A program made the position numbers and the translations under genes. Below, piece after piece: positions 18,659-27,597 of a stretch of DNA of 64,000 bases; position 1 is the first letter of the stretch; every line of letters starts with the position of its first letter. The notes beneath the pieces are model-generated. The model had not been told where the DNA came from. It made no database searches and was given only the letters and a program-made list of their open reading frames with translations. This stretch comes from Paracoccus kondratievae (GTDB lineage Bacteria; Pseudomonadota; Alphaproteobacteria; Rhodobacterales; Rhodobacteraceae): assembly GCF_009301415.1 (NCBI RefSeq), contig NZ_CP045073.1, forward strand, positions 372,001-436,000, in the 5' to 3' direction.

Positions 18659-18686
18659 GTTTACTAAACTTATTACTAAAGTAAAC
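18659..18686. promoter_or_regulatory. 28-bp inverted repeat in the fbpA/fbpC divergent promoter
   Basis: GTTTACT and AGTAAAC form perfect 7-base arms separated by 14 bases. The octamer TTACTAAA also occurs twice in direct orientation, 12 bases apart (18661 and 18673). The site is AT-rich and central in the 92 bases between the two start codons. A repressor that responds to iron (Fur, Irr or RirA class) could bind here and switch both operons; which one cannot be told from sequence alone. Confidence 0.5.
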
Positions 18687-18721
18687 TATTCTCATCCGGT
18701 TACGGTCACGAAGGGGGCCCG

Positions 18722-19837
18722 ATGAACCAGTTCGCCAGCCCTCCTGAATGGGCGAGCCAGGTGGATGTTCGGGGGCTGGCCGCGCAGGCCGCCCCGCAAG
18801 ATCCCATGCTGGAGGTCGAGGCGCTTTGCCGCCGCTTTGGTGACACCCCTGCCGTTCAGGATGTCGGCTTTCGCGTCGTGCGTGGTCAGGTGACCTGTCT
18901 GCTTGGCCCTTCGGGCTGTGGCAAGTCGACGACGCTGCGTATGATCGCGGGGATCGAGCAGCCCGATTCCGGGCGCATCCGCATCGACGGCCGCCCCATG
19001 TGCGACACGGGCACCTTTCTCCCGCCCGAGCGGCGCCCGGTTGGCCTGATGTTTCAGGATTTCGCGCTGTTTCCGCATCTCGACGTCGCCGCCAATGTCG
19101 GCTTTGGCCTGCAAGGCCCGGCGGCAGACAGACGCAACCGCGTGGGTGAACTGCTGGAGCGCGTGGGTCTGTCGGGCTATGCGACGAAGTACCCTCATGA
19201 GCTTTCGGGGGGTGAACAGCAGCGCGTCGCGCTGATCCGCGCGCTGGCGCCGCGCCCTTGCCTGATGCTGATGGATGAGCCCTTTTGCAGCCTCGACAAC
19301 CGGCTGCGCGACGGCGTGCGCGATGCGGCGCTGGACCTTCTTCGCGAAACCGGGACGACCGTACTGATGGTCACCCACGACCCCGAAGAGGCGATGTTGA
19401 TGGGCCATCGCATTGCCGTCATGCGCGAAGGACGGCTTGTCCAGGAGGGCCCGCCGCAGGATCTTTACGACCGCCCGGCGGATCGCGGCGTTGCTGCCTT
19501 CTTTTCCGATCTTAACACACTTGCAGGACGTGTGTCAGGCGGCCGGGTTGAAACCGCACTGGGGGCATTCCCTGCCCCCGGTCTTATCGAAGGCAGCCGG
19601 GCCGAGGTTGTCATTCGCCCGCAACACCTGATCCCCTCGCATATGGACGGAGCACCGGCGCGGGTCAAGCGTGCCCGCTATCTGGGCCGCGAAAGCCTGA
19701 TCGAAACGCGGCTTGAGCCCGGAGGCGCGCTGATGAAATCGCGCGTCCCCGGTCTGGTCCTGCCCGCCCAAGGCAGCCTGATCCACCTTGCCGTCCAGCA
19801 CGGCGCGGCAATGGTCTTTGCCAGCAAGGACAGCTGA
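18722..19837 (+). CDS. fbpC: ferric iron ABC transporter ATP-binding protein (FbpC type)
   Basis: A 371-residue ATPase. Walker A is LLGPSGCGKSTT near residue 60, the Q-loop is in MFQDFALFPH, the signature LSGGEQQRVALIRAL follows, Walker B is CLMLMDEP and the switch histidine is in MVTHDPEEA. A C-terminal regulatory OB-like domain runs from about residue 260. The N-terminal 30 residues before the ATPase core are a longer lead than usual. It is transcribed away from fbpA-fbpB, so subunits of one transporter are made from two divergent transcripts sharing an operator. It ends three bases before nasC, which converges on it. Confidence 0.9.
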   Translation: MNQFASPPEWASQVDVRGLAAQAAPQDPMLEVEALCRRFGDTPAVQDVGFRVVRGQVTCLLGPSGCGKSTTLRMIAGIEQPDSGRIRIDGRPMCDTGTFLPPERRPVGLMFQDFALFPHLDVAANVGFGLQGPAADRRNRVGELLERVGLSGYATKYPHELSGGEQQRVALIRALAPRPCLMLMDEPFCSLDNRLRDGVRDAALDLLRETGTTVLMVTHDPEEAMLMGHRIAVMREGRLVQEGPPQDLYDRPADRGVAAFFSDLNTLAGRVSGGRVETALGAFPAPGLIEGSRAEVVIRPQHLIPSHMDGAPARVKRARYLGRESLIETRLEPGGALMKSRVPGLVLPAQGSLIHLAVQHGAAMVFASKDS

Positions 19838-19840
19838 GCC

Positions 19841-22456
19841 TTATTGTGCTGCCTCACGGCAGGCCACACCGGCATCAAGCAGCGCCCGGATCTCGGGCCG
19901 GCATGAACCGCAATTGGTACCCGCGCGCAACGCCTGCCCGACCGCCTCGACCGAGGTCAGGCGGCGACTGGCGATCGCTTTGACTATACTGTTGACGCCG
20001 ATACCGAAACAGGCACAGACAAGCGCCCCCTCATCCGGGCGGCCGGCTCCGGGGCGGCCAGCCAGCACCTCGGCACCACCCTCGCAAAGCAGTGCCGTGA
20101 TATGGCTTCGCGACAGGGCCACCGGCTCGGCCGCAACGAATAACGCCGCCTGCAAGCGGCCATCGCGCAGAAAGGCCAGCCGCACCTGGCCGCGTGCGCG
20201 GTCGTGCACGACCAGCGGCTCATCCTCCAGGCCAAACAGGGCCCGGGCATGGTCGGTCCAGTCCGCAGGCGGCTCTCGCCCAGCCAATTCGGCCTGCACG
20301 CCATTGGGCAGGATCGCCCGCGCCCAATAGTCGCAGTCGGGTCGTATCTCAGCAGCAGAAACGGCAAAACCGAACCAGCGCGCCGCGAACGGCCTGATCG
20401 CCACCGCCGCCGATTTCAGCGCCGGCTGGCCCGAGACCGGATCCGTCGCGCCCGGCACCAGCGCATCAACCCGGCCCGTGGGCGCGGTCTCGCCCGTCCA
20501 ATGCATCGGCGCAAAAGGATGCCCTGGCGCGACGCGGTCGCTGACCAGCACGCGCAACACCGCGCTTCCATGTGCATTGGTCACCTCGGCAAGGGCTGCA
20601 GGTTGCAGGCCCAGTTGGGCAGCGTCGGTCGGATGCAGCTCGAGATAAGGTTCGGCCAGATGCCGGGACAGGCGCGGTGACAGGCCGGTGCGGGTCATCG
20701 TGTGCCAATGATCGCGCACCCGACCGGTGTTCAGCCGGAACGGATAGGCCTCACTGACCGGCTGCGGGGGGCGCGGCGTAACCGCGACCATCCGCCCGCG
20801 CCCCGAGGGCGTGTGAAAGCGCCCGTCGCCAAAGAACCGCCCGCCTTGCTTTGTGGCCGATTGTGGCCAAAGGAACGGCTCAAGCGCATCATATTGCGCC
20901 ACGCTGATCCCGGCATGAGCCGAGATATCAAAATCGCTACCGAGACCCGCCGCCACGCCCGACAAGGCCGCGTATTCGGCAAAGACCTGCGCCGGGTGCT
21001 GCCAGCCAAAGGATGCGCCCCAGCCCATACGCCGCCCGACCTCGGCAAGGATGCGCCAGTCGTCCCGCGCCTGTCCGGGCGGGGTAAGAACGCGGCGCTG
21101 GCGACTGATGCGGCGTTCGGAATTTGTCACCGTACCGTCCTTTTCACCCCAGCCGGTCGCAGGCAGGGCGACATGCGCAAACCGCATGGTGTCAGTCTGT
21201 GCCATGATGTCCGAAACAACAACAAAATCGCAGCCCGCGATGGCACGGGCGACGCGGTCAGCCTCGGGCAGGGTTACGGCGGGGTTCGTGCAGATGACCC
21301 ACAGCGCCTTGATGCGCCCCTCTTCGACGGCGCGAAACATATCCACGGCCTTCAGCCCAGGGCGCTGCGCCATGCGCGGGGCGTTCCAGAAGGTACGCAC
21401 CGCCTCTCGATGGTCAGGGTTCCCGATCTCAAGGTGACAGGCCAGCATATTGGCCAGCCCGCCGACCTCGCGCCCGCCCATGGCATTGGGCTGACCTGTG
21501 ACGCTGAAGGGTCCCATTCCCGGCCGGCCGATCCGCCCGCTGGCCAGATGACAGTTCAGGATCGCATTCACCTTGTCGGTGCCGCAGTCGGATTGATTCA
21601 CGCCCTGCGACCAGACTGTCACCACCTTGTCGCTGTGCATCCACAGATCAAAGAACTGCCGCAACTGGCTATGCGCCAGCCCCGTCACAGCAGGGGAAGT
21701 GGCTCGCGCTGGCGCCAGCGCCTCTTGGATATTTTCAAGATCGTCGGGACAAACCTCTGATCTGCGGCTGATTTCCGCAAGTAACAGGTTGAAAAGTGCG
21801 GCATCAGAACCCGGTGCGATTTGCAGATGCAGATCGGCGATATCACAGGTCGCGGTGCGGCGCGGGTCGATGACGATGACCCGCGTCCCCCGTGCTTCGC
21901 GCGCGGCCACCAGCCGCTGGTAAAGGACAGGATGGCACCAGGCGAGGTTTGAGCCGACAAGCACCACCGTATCGGCCAGCTCAAGATCCTCGTAAAGCCC
22001 GGGCACCGTGTCCGAACCAAAGGCGCGGCGATGCCCCGCAACCGCAGAAGCCATGCAAAGGCGCGAATTGGTGTCGATATTGGCCGAGCCGATATAGCCT
22101 TTCATCAGCTTGTTGGCGACATAGTAATCCTCGGTCAGAAGCTGACCCGAGACGTAGAAGGCGACCGAATCCGGGCCATGCGCAGCGATAGTTTCGCAAA
22201 AGCGGCGGGCAATGAGGTCCAGCGCCTCATCCCAGCCCGCCTCGCGGCCATGGATGCGCGGGGCACGCAGCCGGCCGCGATGGCCGGCCGTCTCGCCCAG
22301 GGCCGCGCCTTTGACGCAAAGCCGACCGCGGTTCGCCGGATGCGCGGGATCGCCCGCCACCGCAAGCCCGCCACCGCCATCAGGCGTCGCAAGCACGCCG
22401 CAACCGACGCCACAATAAGGACAGGTGGTGCGGATGGTCTGCATCGCGCGGCTCAT
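19841..22456 (-). CDS. nasC: assimilatory nitrate reductase catalytic subunit (NasC)
   Basis: An 871-residue cytosolic molybdenum enzyme that reduces nitrate to nitrite for assimilation. The N-terminal [4Fe-4S] site CPYCGVGCGV plus a distal cysteine in RGRLCVKG starts near residue 13. The Mo-bisPGD domains follow (NSRLCMASAVAGHRRAFG, WSQGVNQSDCGTDKVN, MNPAVTLPEA-like ICTNPAVTLPEAD). The C-terminal 60 residues are a BFD-type [2Fe-2S] domain (CACFGIG and CGSCRPEI), typical of reductases that take electrons from a ferredoxin or flavoprotein partner. The start overlaps the nasH stop by four bases. Last gene of nasABGHC. Confidence 0.95.
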   Translation of the reverse strand: MSRAMQTIRTTCPYCGVGCGVLATPDGGGGLAVAGDPAHPANRGRLCVKGAALGETAGHRGRLRAPRIHGREAGWDEALDLIARRFCETIAAHGPDSVAFYVSGQLLTEDYYVANKLMKGYIGSANIDTNSRLCMASAVAGHRRAFGSDTVPGLYEDLELADTVVLVGSNLAWCHPVLYQRLVAAREARGTRVIVIDPRRTATCDIADLHLQIAPGSDAALFNLLLAEISRRSEVCPDDLENIQEALAPARATSPAVTGLAHSQLRQFFDLWMHSDKVVTVWSQGVNQSDCGTDKVNAILNCHLASGRIGRPGMGPFSVTGQPNAMGGREVGGLANMLACHLEIGNPDHREAVRTFWNAPRMAQRPGLKAVDMFRAVEEGRIKALWVICTNPAVTLPEADRVARAIAGCDFVVVSDIMAQTDTMRFAHVALPATGWGEKDGTVTNSERRISRQRRVLTPPGQARDDWRILAEVGRRMGWGASFGWQHPAQVFAEYAALSGVAAGLGSDFDISAHAGISVAQYDALEPFLWPQSATKQGGRFFGDGRFHTPSGRGRMVAVTPRPPQPVSEAYPFRLNTGRVRDHWHTMTRTGLSPRLSRHLAEPYLELHPTDAAQLGLQPAALAEVTNAHGSAVLRVLVSDRVAPGHPFAPMHWTGETAPTGRVDALVPGATDPVSGQPALKSAAVAIRPFAARWFGFAVSAAEIRPDCDYWARAILPNGVQAELAGREPPADWTDHARALFGLEDEPLVVHDRARGQVRLAFLRDGRLQAALFVAAEPVALSRSHITALLCEGGAEVLAGRPGAGRPDEGALVCACFGIGVNSIVKAIASRRLTSVEAVGQALRAGTNCGSCRPEIRALLDAGVACREAAQ

Positions 22457-23295
22457 TCAGCAGCTACCGGCAGCGGGTCGTCCCCCTCGGCCCCCCGGGC
22501 GGGCGCGGTCCGGTGATGGGTGGCGTAGATCATGGCACCGACAAAGGTCAGCCCGCCGACCAGATTGCCCAGAACCGTCGGTATCTCGTTCCAGATCAGG
22601 TAGTCGCCGATGGTGAACTGTCCGCCAAGCAACAGACCTGCCGGGAACAGGAACATGTTCACGATGGAATGTTCAAACCCCATGTAGAAAAACACAAGGA
22701 TCGGCATCCACATGGCGATCACCTTGCCCGACACGCTGGTGGACATCATCGCCGCGACCACTCCGGTCGAGACCATCCAGTTGCACATCACCGCGCGGAT
22801 AAACAGCGTCAGCATCCCCGCCGCGCCATGGGCCGCATAGCCCAGCGTACGCCCTTCGCCGATATGGCCGAGCTTTTCGCCGACCGCATTCGGGGCCTCG
22901 GAAAAGCCGAATGTGACGATGATCGCCATGAAAACCGCAACCGTAAAGGCTCCGGCGAAATTGCCGCAAAAGACCAGGCCCCAGTTGCGCATCATGCCGC
23001 CCGGCGTGACGCCCGCCCGGCGGTCGATCAGCGCCAGGGGCACAAGTGTGAACACCCCGGTCAACAAGTCAAAGCCCAACAGATACAACATGCAAAACCC
23101 GACCGGAAACAGCAGAGCCCCCAGCAGCGGCTCGCCGGTGTTCACGGTCACGGTGACCGCAAAGGCGGCCGCCAGCGCAAGGATCGCCCCGGCCATATAG
23201 GCGCGGATCAGCGTATCCCGGGTGGACATAAAAACCTTGGCCTCGCCCGCGTCGATCATCTTTTTGGCAAAATCGGCAGGATTTACATAGGACAT
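22453..23295 (-). CDS. nasH: formate/nitrite-family transporter (NasH)
   Basis: A 280-residue channel of the FNT family with six membrane helices. It starts with the conserved NPADFAKKMIDAGEAK segment, and the pore region includes NFAGAFTVAVFMA and GFEHSIVNMFLFPAG. In a nas operon it probably exchanges or takes up nitrite. The helices LALAAAFAVTVTVNTG and LLGALLFPVGFCMLYLLGFD fit the FNT pattern. An AGGAGG-like site precedes the start. It overlaps nasC by four bases and follows nasG after 12 bases. Confidence 0.92.
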   Translation of the reverse strand: MSYVNPADFAKKMIDAGEAKVFMSTRDTLIRAYMAGAILALAAAFAVTVTVNTGEPLLGALLFPVGFCMLYLLGFDLLTGVFTLVPLALIDRRAGVTPGGMMRNWGLVFCGNFAGAFTVAVFMAIIVTFGFSEAPNAVGEKLGHIGEGRTLGYAAHGAAGMLTLFIRAVMCNWMVSTGVVAAMMSTSVSGKVIAMWMPILVFFYMGFEHSIVNMFLFPAGLLLGGQFTIGDYLIWNEIPTVLGNLVGGLTFVGAMIYATHHRTAPARGAEGDDPLPVAAE

Positions 23296-23307
23296 GACAG
23301 ACCTCCT

Positions 23308-23643
23308 TCAGGCAGCGTTGGAGCGAAAGACAAGTTCGGCGCTGATCAGAATGCGCCCCTGTTCAACGCGCACGGGCCAGGTGCGGACCGCACCTTCGTC
23401 GGCCCCCTGCGCCTGACCCGAGTTCATGTCGAAAACCCAGTTGTGCAGCGGACAGGTCACCCGGTCGCCATGGACGATCCCTTCGGACAGGGGGCCGCCT
23501 TTGTGTGGGCAGCGATCATCCAGCGCAAAAACGCGGTCGTCCATGGTACGAAATACCGCCACACAGCCATGAGCGGTGTGGATCACCCGCGCGCCCTGAC
23601 GGGGAATGTCGTCAAGAGCTCCGATATCGACAAAGACGGTCAT
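23308..23643 (-). CDS. nasG: Rieske-type nitrite reductase small subunit (NasG/NirD)
   Basis: A 111-residue protein with a full Rieske [2Fe-2S] site, RCPHKGGPLSEG and CPLHNWVFD (C-x-H ... C-x2-H). Enterobacterial NirD has lost these ligands, whereas NasG of Paracoccus keeps them and is proposed to carry electrons between NasB and NasC. The protein is expected to bridge the nitrite and nitrate reductases here too. The start at 23643 overlaps the nasB stop by four bases. A longer in-frame extension upstream is just nasB read in another frame. Confidence 0.94.
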   Translation of the reverse strand: MTVFVDIGALDDIPRQGARVIHTAHGCVAVFRTMDDRVFALDDRCPHKGGPLSEGIVHGDRVTCPLHNWVFDMNSGQAQGADEGAVRTWPVRVEQGRILISAELVFRSNAA

Positions 23644-26072
23644 TCCGCGGCCTCCAGGGTCAGATCGGCAAGAGGCGCCCAGCGTGGCGTCTCGGTTGCG
23701 GTTGAATGTTCGGCCCAGGGGTCCTTGCGATAGACCGACTGGCTGATCTCGAAACGCTGCACGAGGGCATGGCGTGTGGGCAGATCCTCGATCTGGGCTT
23801 TCACCCAGTCGAGCCCGGCCTTCGCCACCCATTTGTAGGGCCGGTCCAGATAACGCGCATTCTCGCGGTATAGCTGAATAAAGGCGGTGATGATCTCGAC
23901 CGCCTCATCTTCGGACGGGGTCGAGGCCAGATGCTCGGTCTCTTTCACCTCCATCCCGGCCGCGCCTGCGACGCTGATCTGATAGCCGCTGTCCACGCAG
24001 ACCACGCCCACATCCTTGCACGTCGCCTCGGCACAGTTGCGCGGGCAGCCAGAGACACCCAGCTTTACCTTATGCGGCGTCCATGACCCCCAAAGCAGCT
24101 TTTCCAGCCGGATACCCAACCCGGTCGAATCCTGGGTGCCAAAGCGGCAGAACTCGCTGCCAACGCAGGTTTTGACCGTGCGCAGCCCCTTGGAGTAGGC
24201 ATGGCCCGACACCAGCCCCGCCGCGTTCAGATCGGCCCAGATATGGGGCAGGTCCTCTTTGCGGACACCCAGCAGGTCGATGCGCTGGCCGCCGGTGACC
24301 TTGACCATGGGCACGGCGAATTTCTCGGCCGCATCGGCGATGGCACGCAGCTCGGCCGGGGTAGTGACGCCGCCCCACATACGCGGCACCACCGAATAGG
24401 TGCCGTCCTTTTGGATATTGGCGTGGTTTCTTTCATTGACGAAACGCGACTGGCGGTCGTCCTGATATTCCAGCGGCCATTCGGCCAGCAGGTAATAATT
24501 CAGCGCAGGCCGGCAAGAGTGGCAACCACCCACGGTTTTCCAGCCCAGTTCCTGCATGACCGCTGGGATGGACTTTAGCTCCATCGAGCGGATCAGCCGC
24601 CGCACGTCCTCATGGCTGTGGTCGGTGCATTTGCACATGCCTGCCGGTGCGGAAGCGGCGAACCCGTCACCAAGAACCAGCTTCATCACCTGCTCGACCA
24701 ATCCCGAACAGGTTCCGCAGGAACCCGAGGCCTTGGTGCAGGCCCGCACCGCATCAAGGGAGGTGGCACCGTTCAGCACCGCCTCGGTGATCGTGCCTTT
24801 GCAAACGCCGTTACAGCCGCAAATCTCCGCCTCAGGCGGCAAGGCTGCAACGGCCGCCATAGGGTCCAGCCTGGACCCTCCCTGAAAGGCCGGGCCAAAG
24901 ATAAGCGTATCGCGCATCTCTCCGACGTCGGTGGCGTCCTTCATCAGCCCGTAAAACCAGTTCCCGTCGGCGGTATCGCCATACATCACCACGCCGATGA
25001 TGCGGTTTTCCCGCAGGACCAGCCGCTTGTAGATGCCTCGTCCGGGGTCGCGGAAAACGATGTCCTCGCGCCCCTCGCCCTCGGCGAAATCGCCGGCGCT
25101 GAACAGATCGCAGCCCGTCACCTTCAGCTTGGTCGCGGTCTGGACCGGCTGAAACAGGGCCTCTTTGCCCATAAGGGTCCGGGCCAGAACCTTGGCCTGA
25201 TCGTACAGCGGCGCGACAAGGCCAAAAAGCTGGCCGCGATGCTCGACACATTCGCCCAAGGCAAAGATATGAGGATCGCTGGTGCGCAGAGCGTCATCAA
25301 CGACGATACCCCGTTCGACCTCAAGATGGGCATCATTGGCCAGGCGCACCTCGGGCCGGATGCCGACGGCCATGCAGACCAGATCAGCAGGATAGACGGT
25401 ACCATCCTCAAGCAGCACCGCCTCGGCCCGGCCATGGCCAAGGATCGCCTTGGTCGCGCCCTTGCAGTGGACCCTGATGCCGCGCCGCTCCAGATCGCGC
25501 TGCAACAGATAGCCGGCCGCGGGGTCAAGCTGGCGCTCCATCAGGTGCCCCATCAGATGAATGACGGTAACACTCGCCCCCCGCGCGGCCATGCCCGCTG
25601 CGGCCTCAAGCCCCAGCAGCCCGCCCCCGATCACCACTGCGTCCTTGCCAGCAACCCCGGCCTCGATCATCGCGTTGGTGTCTTCCAGATCGCGATAGGT
25701 CACGACGCCAGGCAGATCATAACCCGACACCGGGATAATGAATGGCGCCGAACCTGTGGCGATCACCAGCGCGTCATACGCGGCGCTGCTGGCATTGGAG
25801 TGGACCCTGCGGTTTGCGCGGTCGATGCGCACCACAGGCTCGCCAAAGCGGCAATCGACACCATGTGCGGCGTACCAATCCGCGTCATGGGTGACGATCT
25901 GCTCATAGGTCTTTTCGCCCGACAGGACCGGGGACAGCATCAGCCGGTTGTAATTGCCGCGCGGTTCGGCGTTGAACAATGTGACCTGCCATTCGCCCGG
26001 CGCGGCCTCAAACAGATGCTCCAGCAAACGGCCCGAGGCCATGCCAGCTCCGATGACGACAAGTTTCTTCAT
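23640..26072 (-). CDS. nasB: NAD(P)H-dependent nitrite reductase large subunit (NasB/NirB)
   Basis: An 810-residue flavoprotein with siroheme that reduces nitrite to ammonium. The FAD-binding motif VVIGAGMASGRLLEHL opens the protein, and the NADH-binding VVIGGGLLGLEAAAGMA is near residue 145. A BFD-type [2Fe-2S] domain follows (CGCNGVCKGTI and CGTCSGL). A second pair (CKCTDHSHEDV, CHSCRPALNY) is present, and the siroheme/[4Fe-4S] site is near the end (CVGSEFCRFG and SGCPRNCAEATCKDVG). The end of the protein is alpha-helical. Start is 18 bases after the nasA stop, and its stop overlaps the nasG start. Length is normal for NirB. Confidence 0.95.
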   Translation of the reverse strand: MKKLVVIGAGMASGRLLEHLFEAAPGEWQVTLFNAEPRGNYNRLMLSPVLSGEKTYEQIVTHDADWYAAHGVDCRFGEPVVRIDRANRRVHSNASSAAYDALVIATGSAPFIIPVSGYDLPGVVTYRDLEDTNAMIEAGVAGKDAVVIGGGLLGLEAAAGMAARGASVTVIHLMGHLMERQLDPAAGYLLQRDLERRGIRVHCKGATKAILGHGRAEAVLLEDGTVYPADLVCMAVGIRPEVRLANDAHLEVERGIVVDDALRTSDPHIFALGECVEHRGQLFGLVAPLYDQAKVLARTLMGKEALFQPVQTATKLKVTGCDLFSAGDFAEGEGREDIVFRDPGRGIYKRLVLRENRIIGVVMYGDTADGNWFYGLMKDATDVGEMRDTLIFGPAFQGGSRLDPMAAVAALPPEAEICGCNGVCKGTITEAVLNGATSLDAVRACTKASGSCGTCSGLVEQVMKLVLGDGFAASAPAGMCKCTDHSHEDVRRLIRSMELKSIPAVMQELGWKTVGGCHSCRPALNYYLLAEWPLEYQDDRQSRFVNERNHANIQKDGTYSVVPRMWGGVTTPAELRAIADAAEKFAVPMVKVTGGQRIDLLGVRKEDLPHIWADLNAAGLVSGHAYSKGLRTVKTCVGSEFCRFGTQDSTGLGIRLEKLLWGSWTPHKVKLGVSGCPRNCAEATCKDVGVVCVDSGYQISVAGAAGMEVKETEHLASTPSEDEAVEIITAFIQLYRENARYLDRPYKWVAKAGLDWVKAQIEDLPTRHALVQRFEISQSVYRKDPWAEHSTATETPRWAPLADLTLEAAE

Positions 26073-26090
26073 CGCAGGACTCCTTATCTT

Positions 26091-27311
26091 TCAGGCGGCT
26101 TGCAGGGGCGCGCGGCCCATCTGGCGGATCGAGGCGTGCATCCACAGCGTGCAGGCTGCGACGAGCGCGAAAAGCGCGATGAAACAGCTGGACCACAGCC
26201 CGGTCTGATCGCGCAGCCAGCCAAAGAGCAGCGGCAGGACGAAACCGCCCAACCCGCCGATCATGCCGACAAGGCCGCCGACCGCGCCGACATGAGCGGG
26301 ATAATAGCTGGGAATGTGCTTATAGACGGCCGCCTTGCCGAGGCTCATGAAAAAGCCAAGGACAAAGATCACGATCAGGAACACCGAAACCGGCACAGCC
26401 CCGGGCAGCGACAGGATCGCGGTCGCGGCAAGTGAGACGATAAAGGTCGCATACATCACCGACCGCGCCCCGATCCGGTCAGACAGCACGCCTCCATAGG
26501 CGCGAAAGATCGAACCGGGGATCGAATAGGCCGCGCCGATCATCCCGGCAGTCCTGATGTCGAACCCGTAAACCTGCGTCAGGTAATGCGGCAGCCACAG
26601 GGCCAGCGCCACGAAACCGCCAAAGCTGAAGAAGTAATAGGCCGAAAAGCGCCAGACCCGCATCTGGGCAAGCGGTGCGAACTCGGCCCGCAGCGAGGTT
26701 CTGCGCCCTGCCCCGGTGGCGGTGACCGGATCCTCTTTGCTAAAGATCCAGAACAGTACCGCAGTCAGCGCCAGCGCAGCAGCCCAGATCTGCGCTGTCG
26801 CCTGCCAGCCAAAGGCCAGCATGACAAAAGGCGCCACGAATTTGGTCAGTGCAGCGCCGACATTGCCGGTGCCAAAGATGCCCAGCGCCGTGCCCTGACG
26901 CCCCTTTGCATAAAAGCGTGAAACATAGGCGACGCCGACCGCGAATGACCCGCCGGCCAACCCGACGCCAAGCGCGGCAATAAGCATCTGCGGCCAGGTC
27001 GATGCCCAGGACAAAAGAAAGGTCGCAACCGCGGCTGCGAGCATGGTCAGCGTATAGACGCGCCGCCCGCCCAGCCGGTCGGTCAGTACGCCCAATGCAA
27101 TCCGCACCAGCGAGCCGGTCAGGATCGGCAGCCCGATAAGCAGGCCAAACTGAGTTTCGCCGAGCAACAGCTCTTCGCGGATCTGTAACCCGATGATCGA
27201 AAAAATGGTCCAGACGGCAAAGCAGATGGTGAAGGCAAAGGTCGAGAAGCCCAACGCGCGGCAGGCCTCGGCAGGTGATGCGGGGGATGTCTGAGAGGTA
27301 AGGGCGGGCAT
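26091..27311 (-). CDS. nasA: nitrate/nitrite MFS transporter (NarK/NasA type)
   Basis: A 406-residue major-facilitator protein with about twelve helices that imports nitrate. The nitrate-porter signatures are present in both halves: GLAGGSFAVGVAYVSRFY with FGTGNVGAALTKF in the first, and VGAVGGLVGMIGGLGGFVLP in the second. The asymmetric central loop (FSKEDPVTATGAGRR) is short, as in NarK1/NasA types. First structural gene after the nasTS leader region. NasS-NasT-controlled antitermination upstream is expected to set its expression. Confidence 0.93.
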   Translation of the reverse strand: MPALTSQTSPASPAEACRALGFSTFAFTICFAVWTIFSIIGLQIREELLLGETQFGLLIGLPILTGSLVRIALGVLTDRLGGRRVYTLTMLAAAVATFLLSWASTWPQMLIAALGVGLAGGSFAVGVAYVSRFYAKGRQGTALGIFGTGNVGAALTKFVAPFVMLAFGWQATAQIWAAALALTAVLFWIFSKEDPVTATGAGRRTSLRAEFAPLAQMRVWRFSAYYFFSFGGFVALALWLPHYLTQVYGFDIRTAGMIGAAYSIPGSIFRAYGGVLSDRIGARSVMYATFIVSLAATAILSLPGAVPVSVFLIVIFVLGFFMSLGKAAVYKHIPSYYPAHVGAVGGLVGMIGGLGGFVLPLLFGWLRDQTGLWSSCFIALFALVAACTLWMHASIRQMGRAPLQAA

Positions 27312-27597
27312 GATGGCTCCGATGCGTTTCTGATGGCGAAGGCTGTCGGAAAGCGTGGGCCGGGCGGCAAAGGGCCGCGGCGGAACATGCGCTTTCAGGG
27401 GGGATGGATCTCCGCGCCCTTGCGGAATCCGTGCCGCATCATTGCGAGCGGGCCCATGGCGCGCCGTTGCGTCGGGCCATGAGTTCAGACTGGATCAGGG
27501 AAAACGTTGGATCAAGGATTGATGCGGCATCGCAGCATTACCTGACCGCTTCGCCCGAAAGCCGGGCAGGCAAACGAGTAGTCTGCCTGCAAAACGC
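27312..27597 (-). promoter_or_regulatory. leader between nasS and nasA, candidate NasT (ANTAR) target
   Basis: These 286 bases separate nasS from nasA and hold no gene. On the minus strand, the stem GCAGGCA/TGCCTGC (27566-27590, 11-base loop) comes just after the nasS stop. It overlaps a second stem GCCCG/CGGGC (27553-27567). Further down are GC-rich dyads including GGCCC...GGGCC and CGGC/GCCG close to the nasA start. ANTAR proteins such as NasT bind paired stem-loops in nas leaders to prevent termination, so this is the natural place for that switch. I did not find the canonical hexaloop pair with certainty. Confidence 0.5.
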
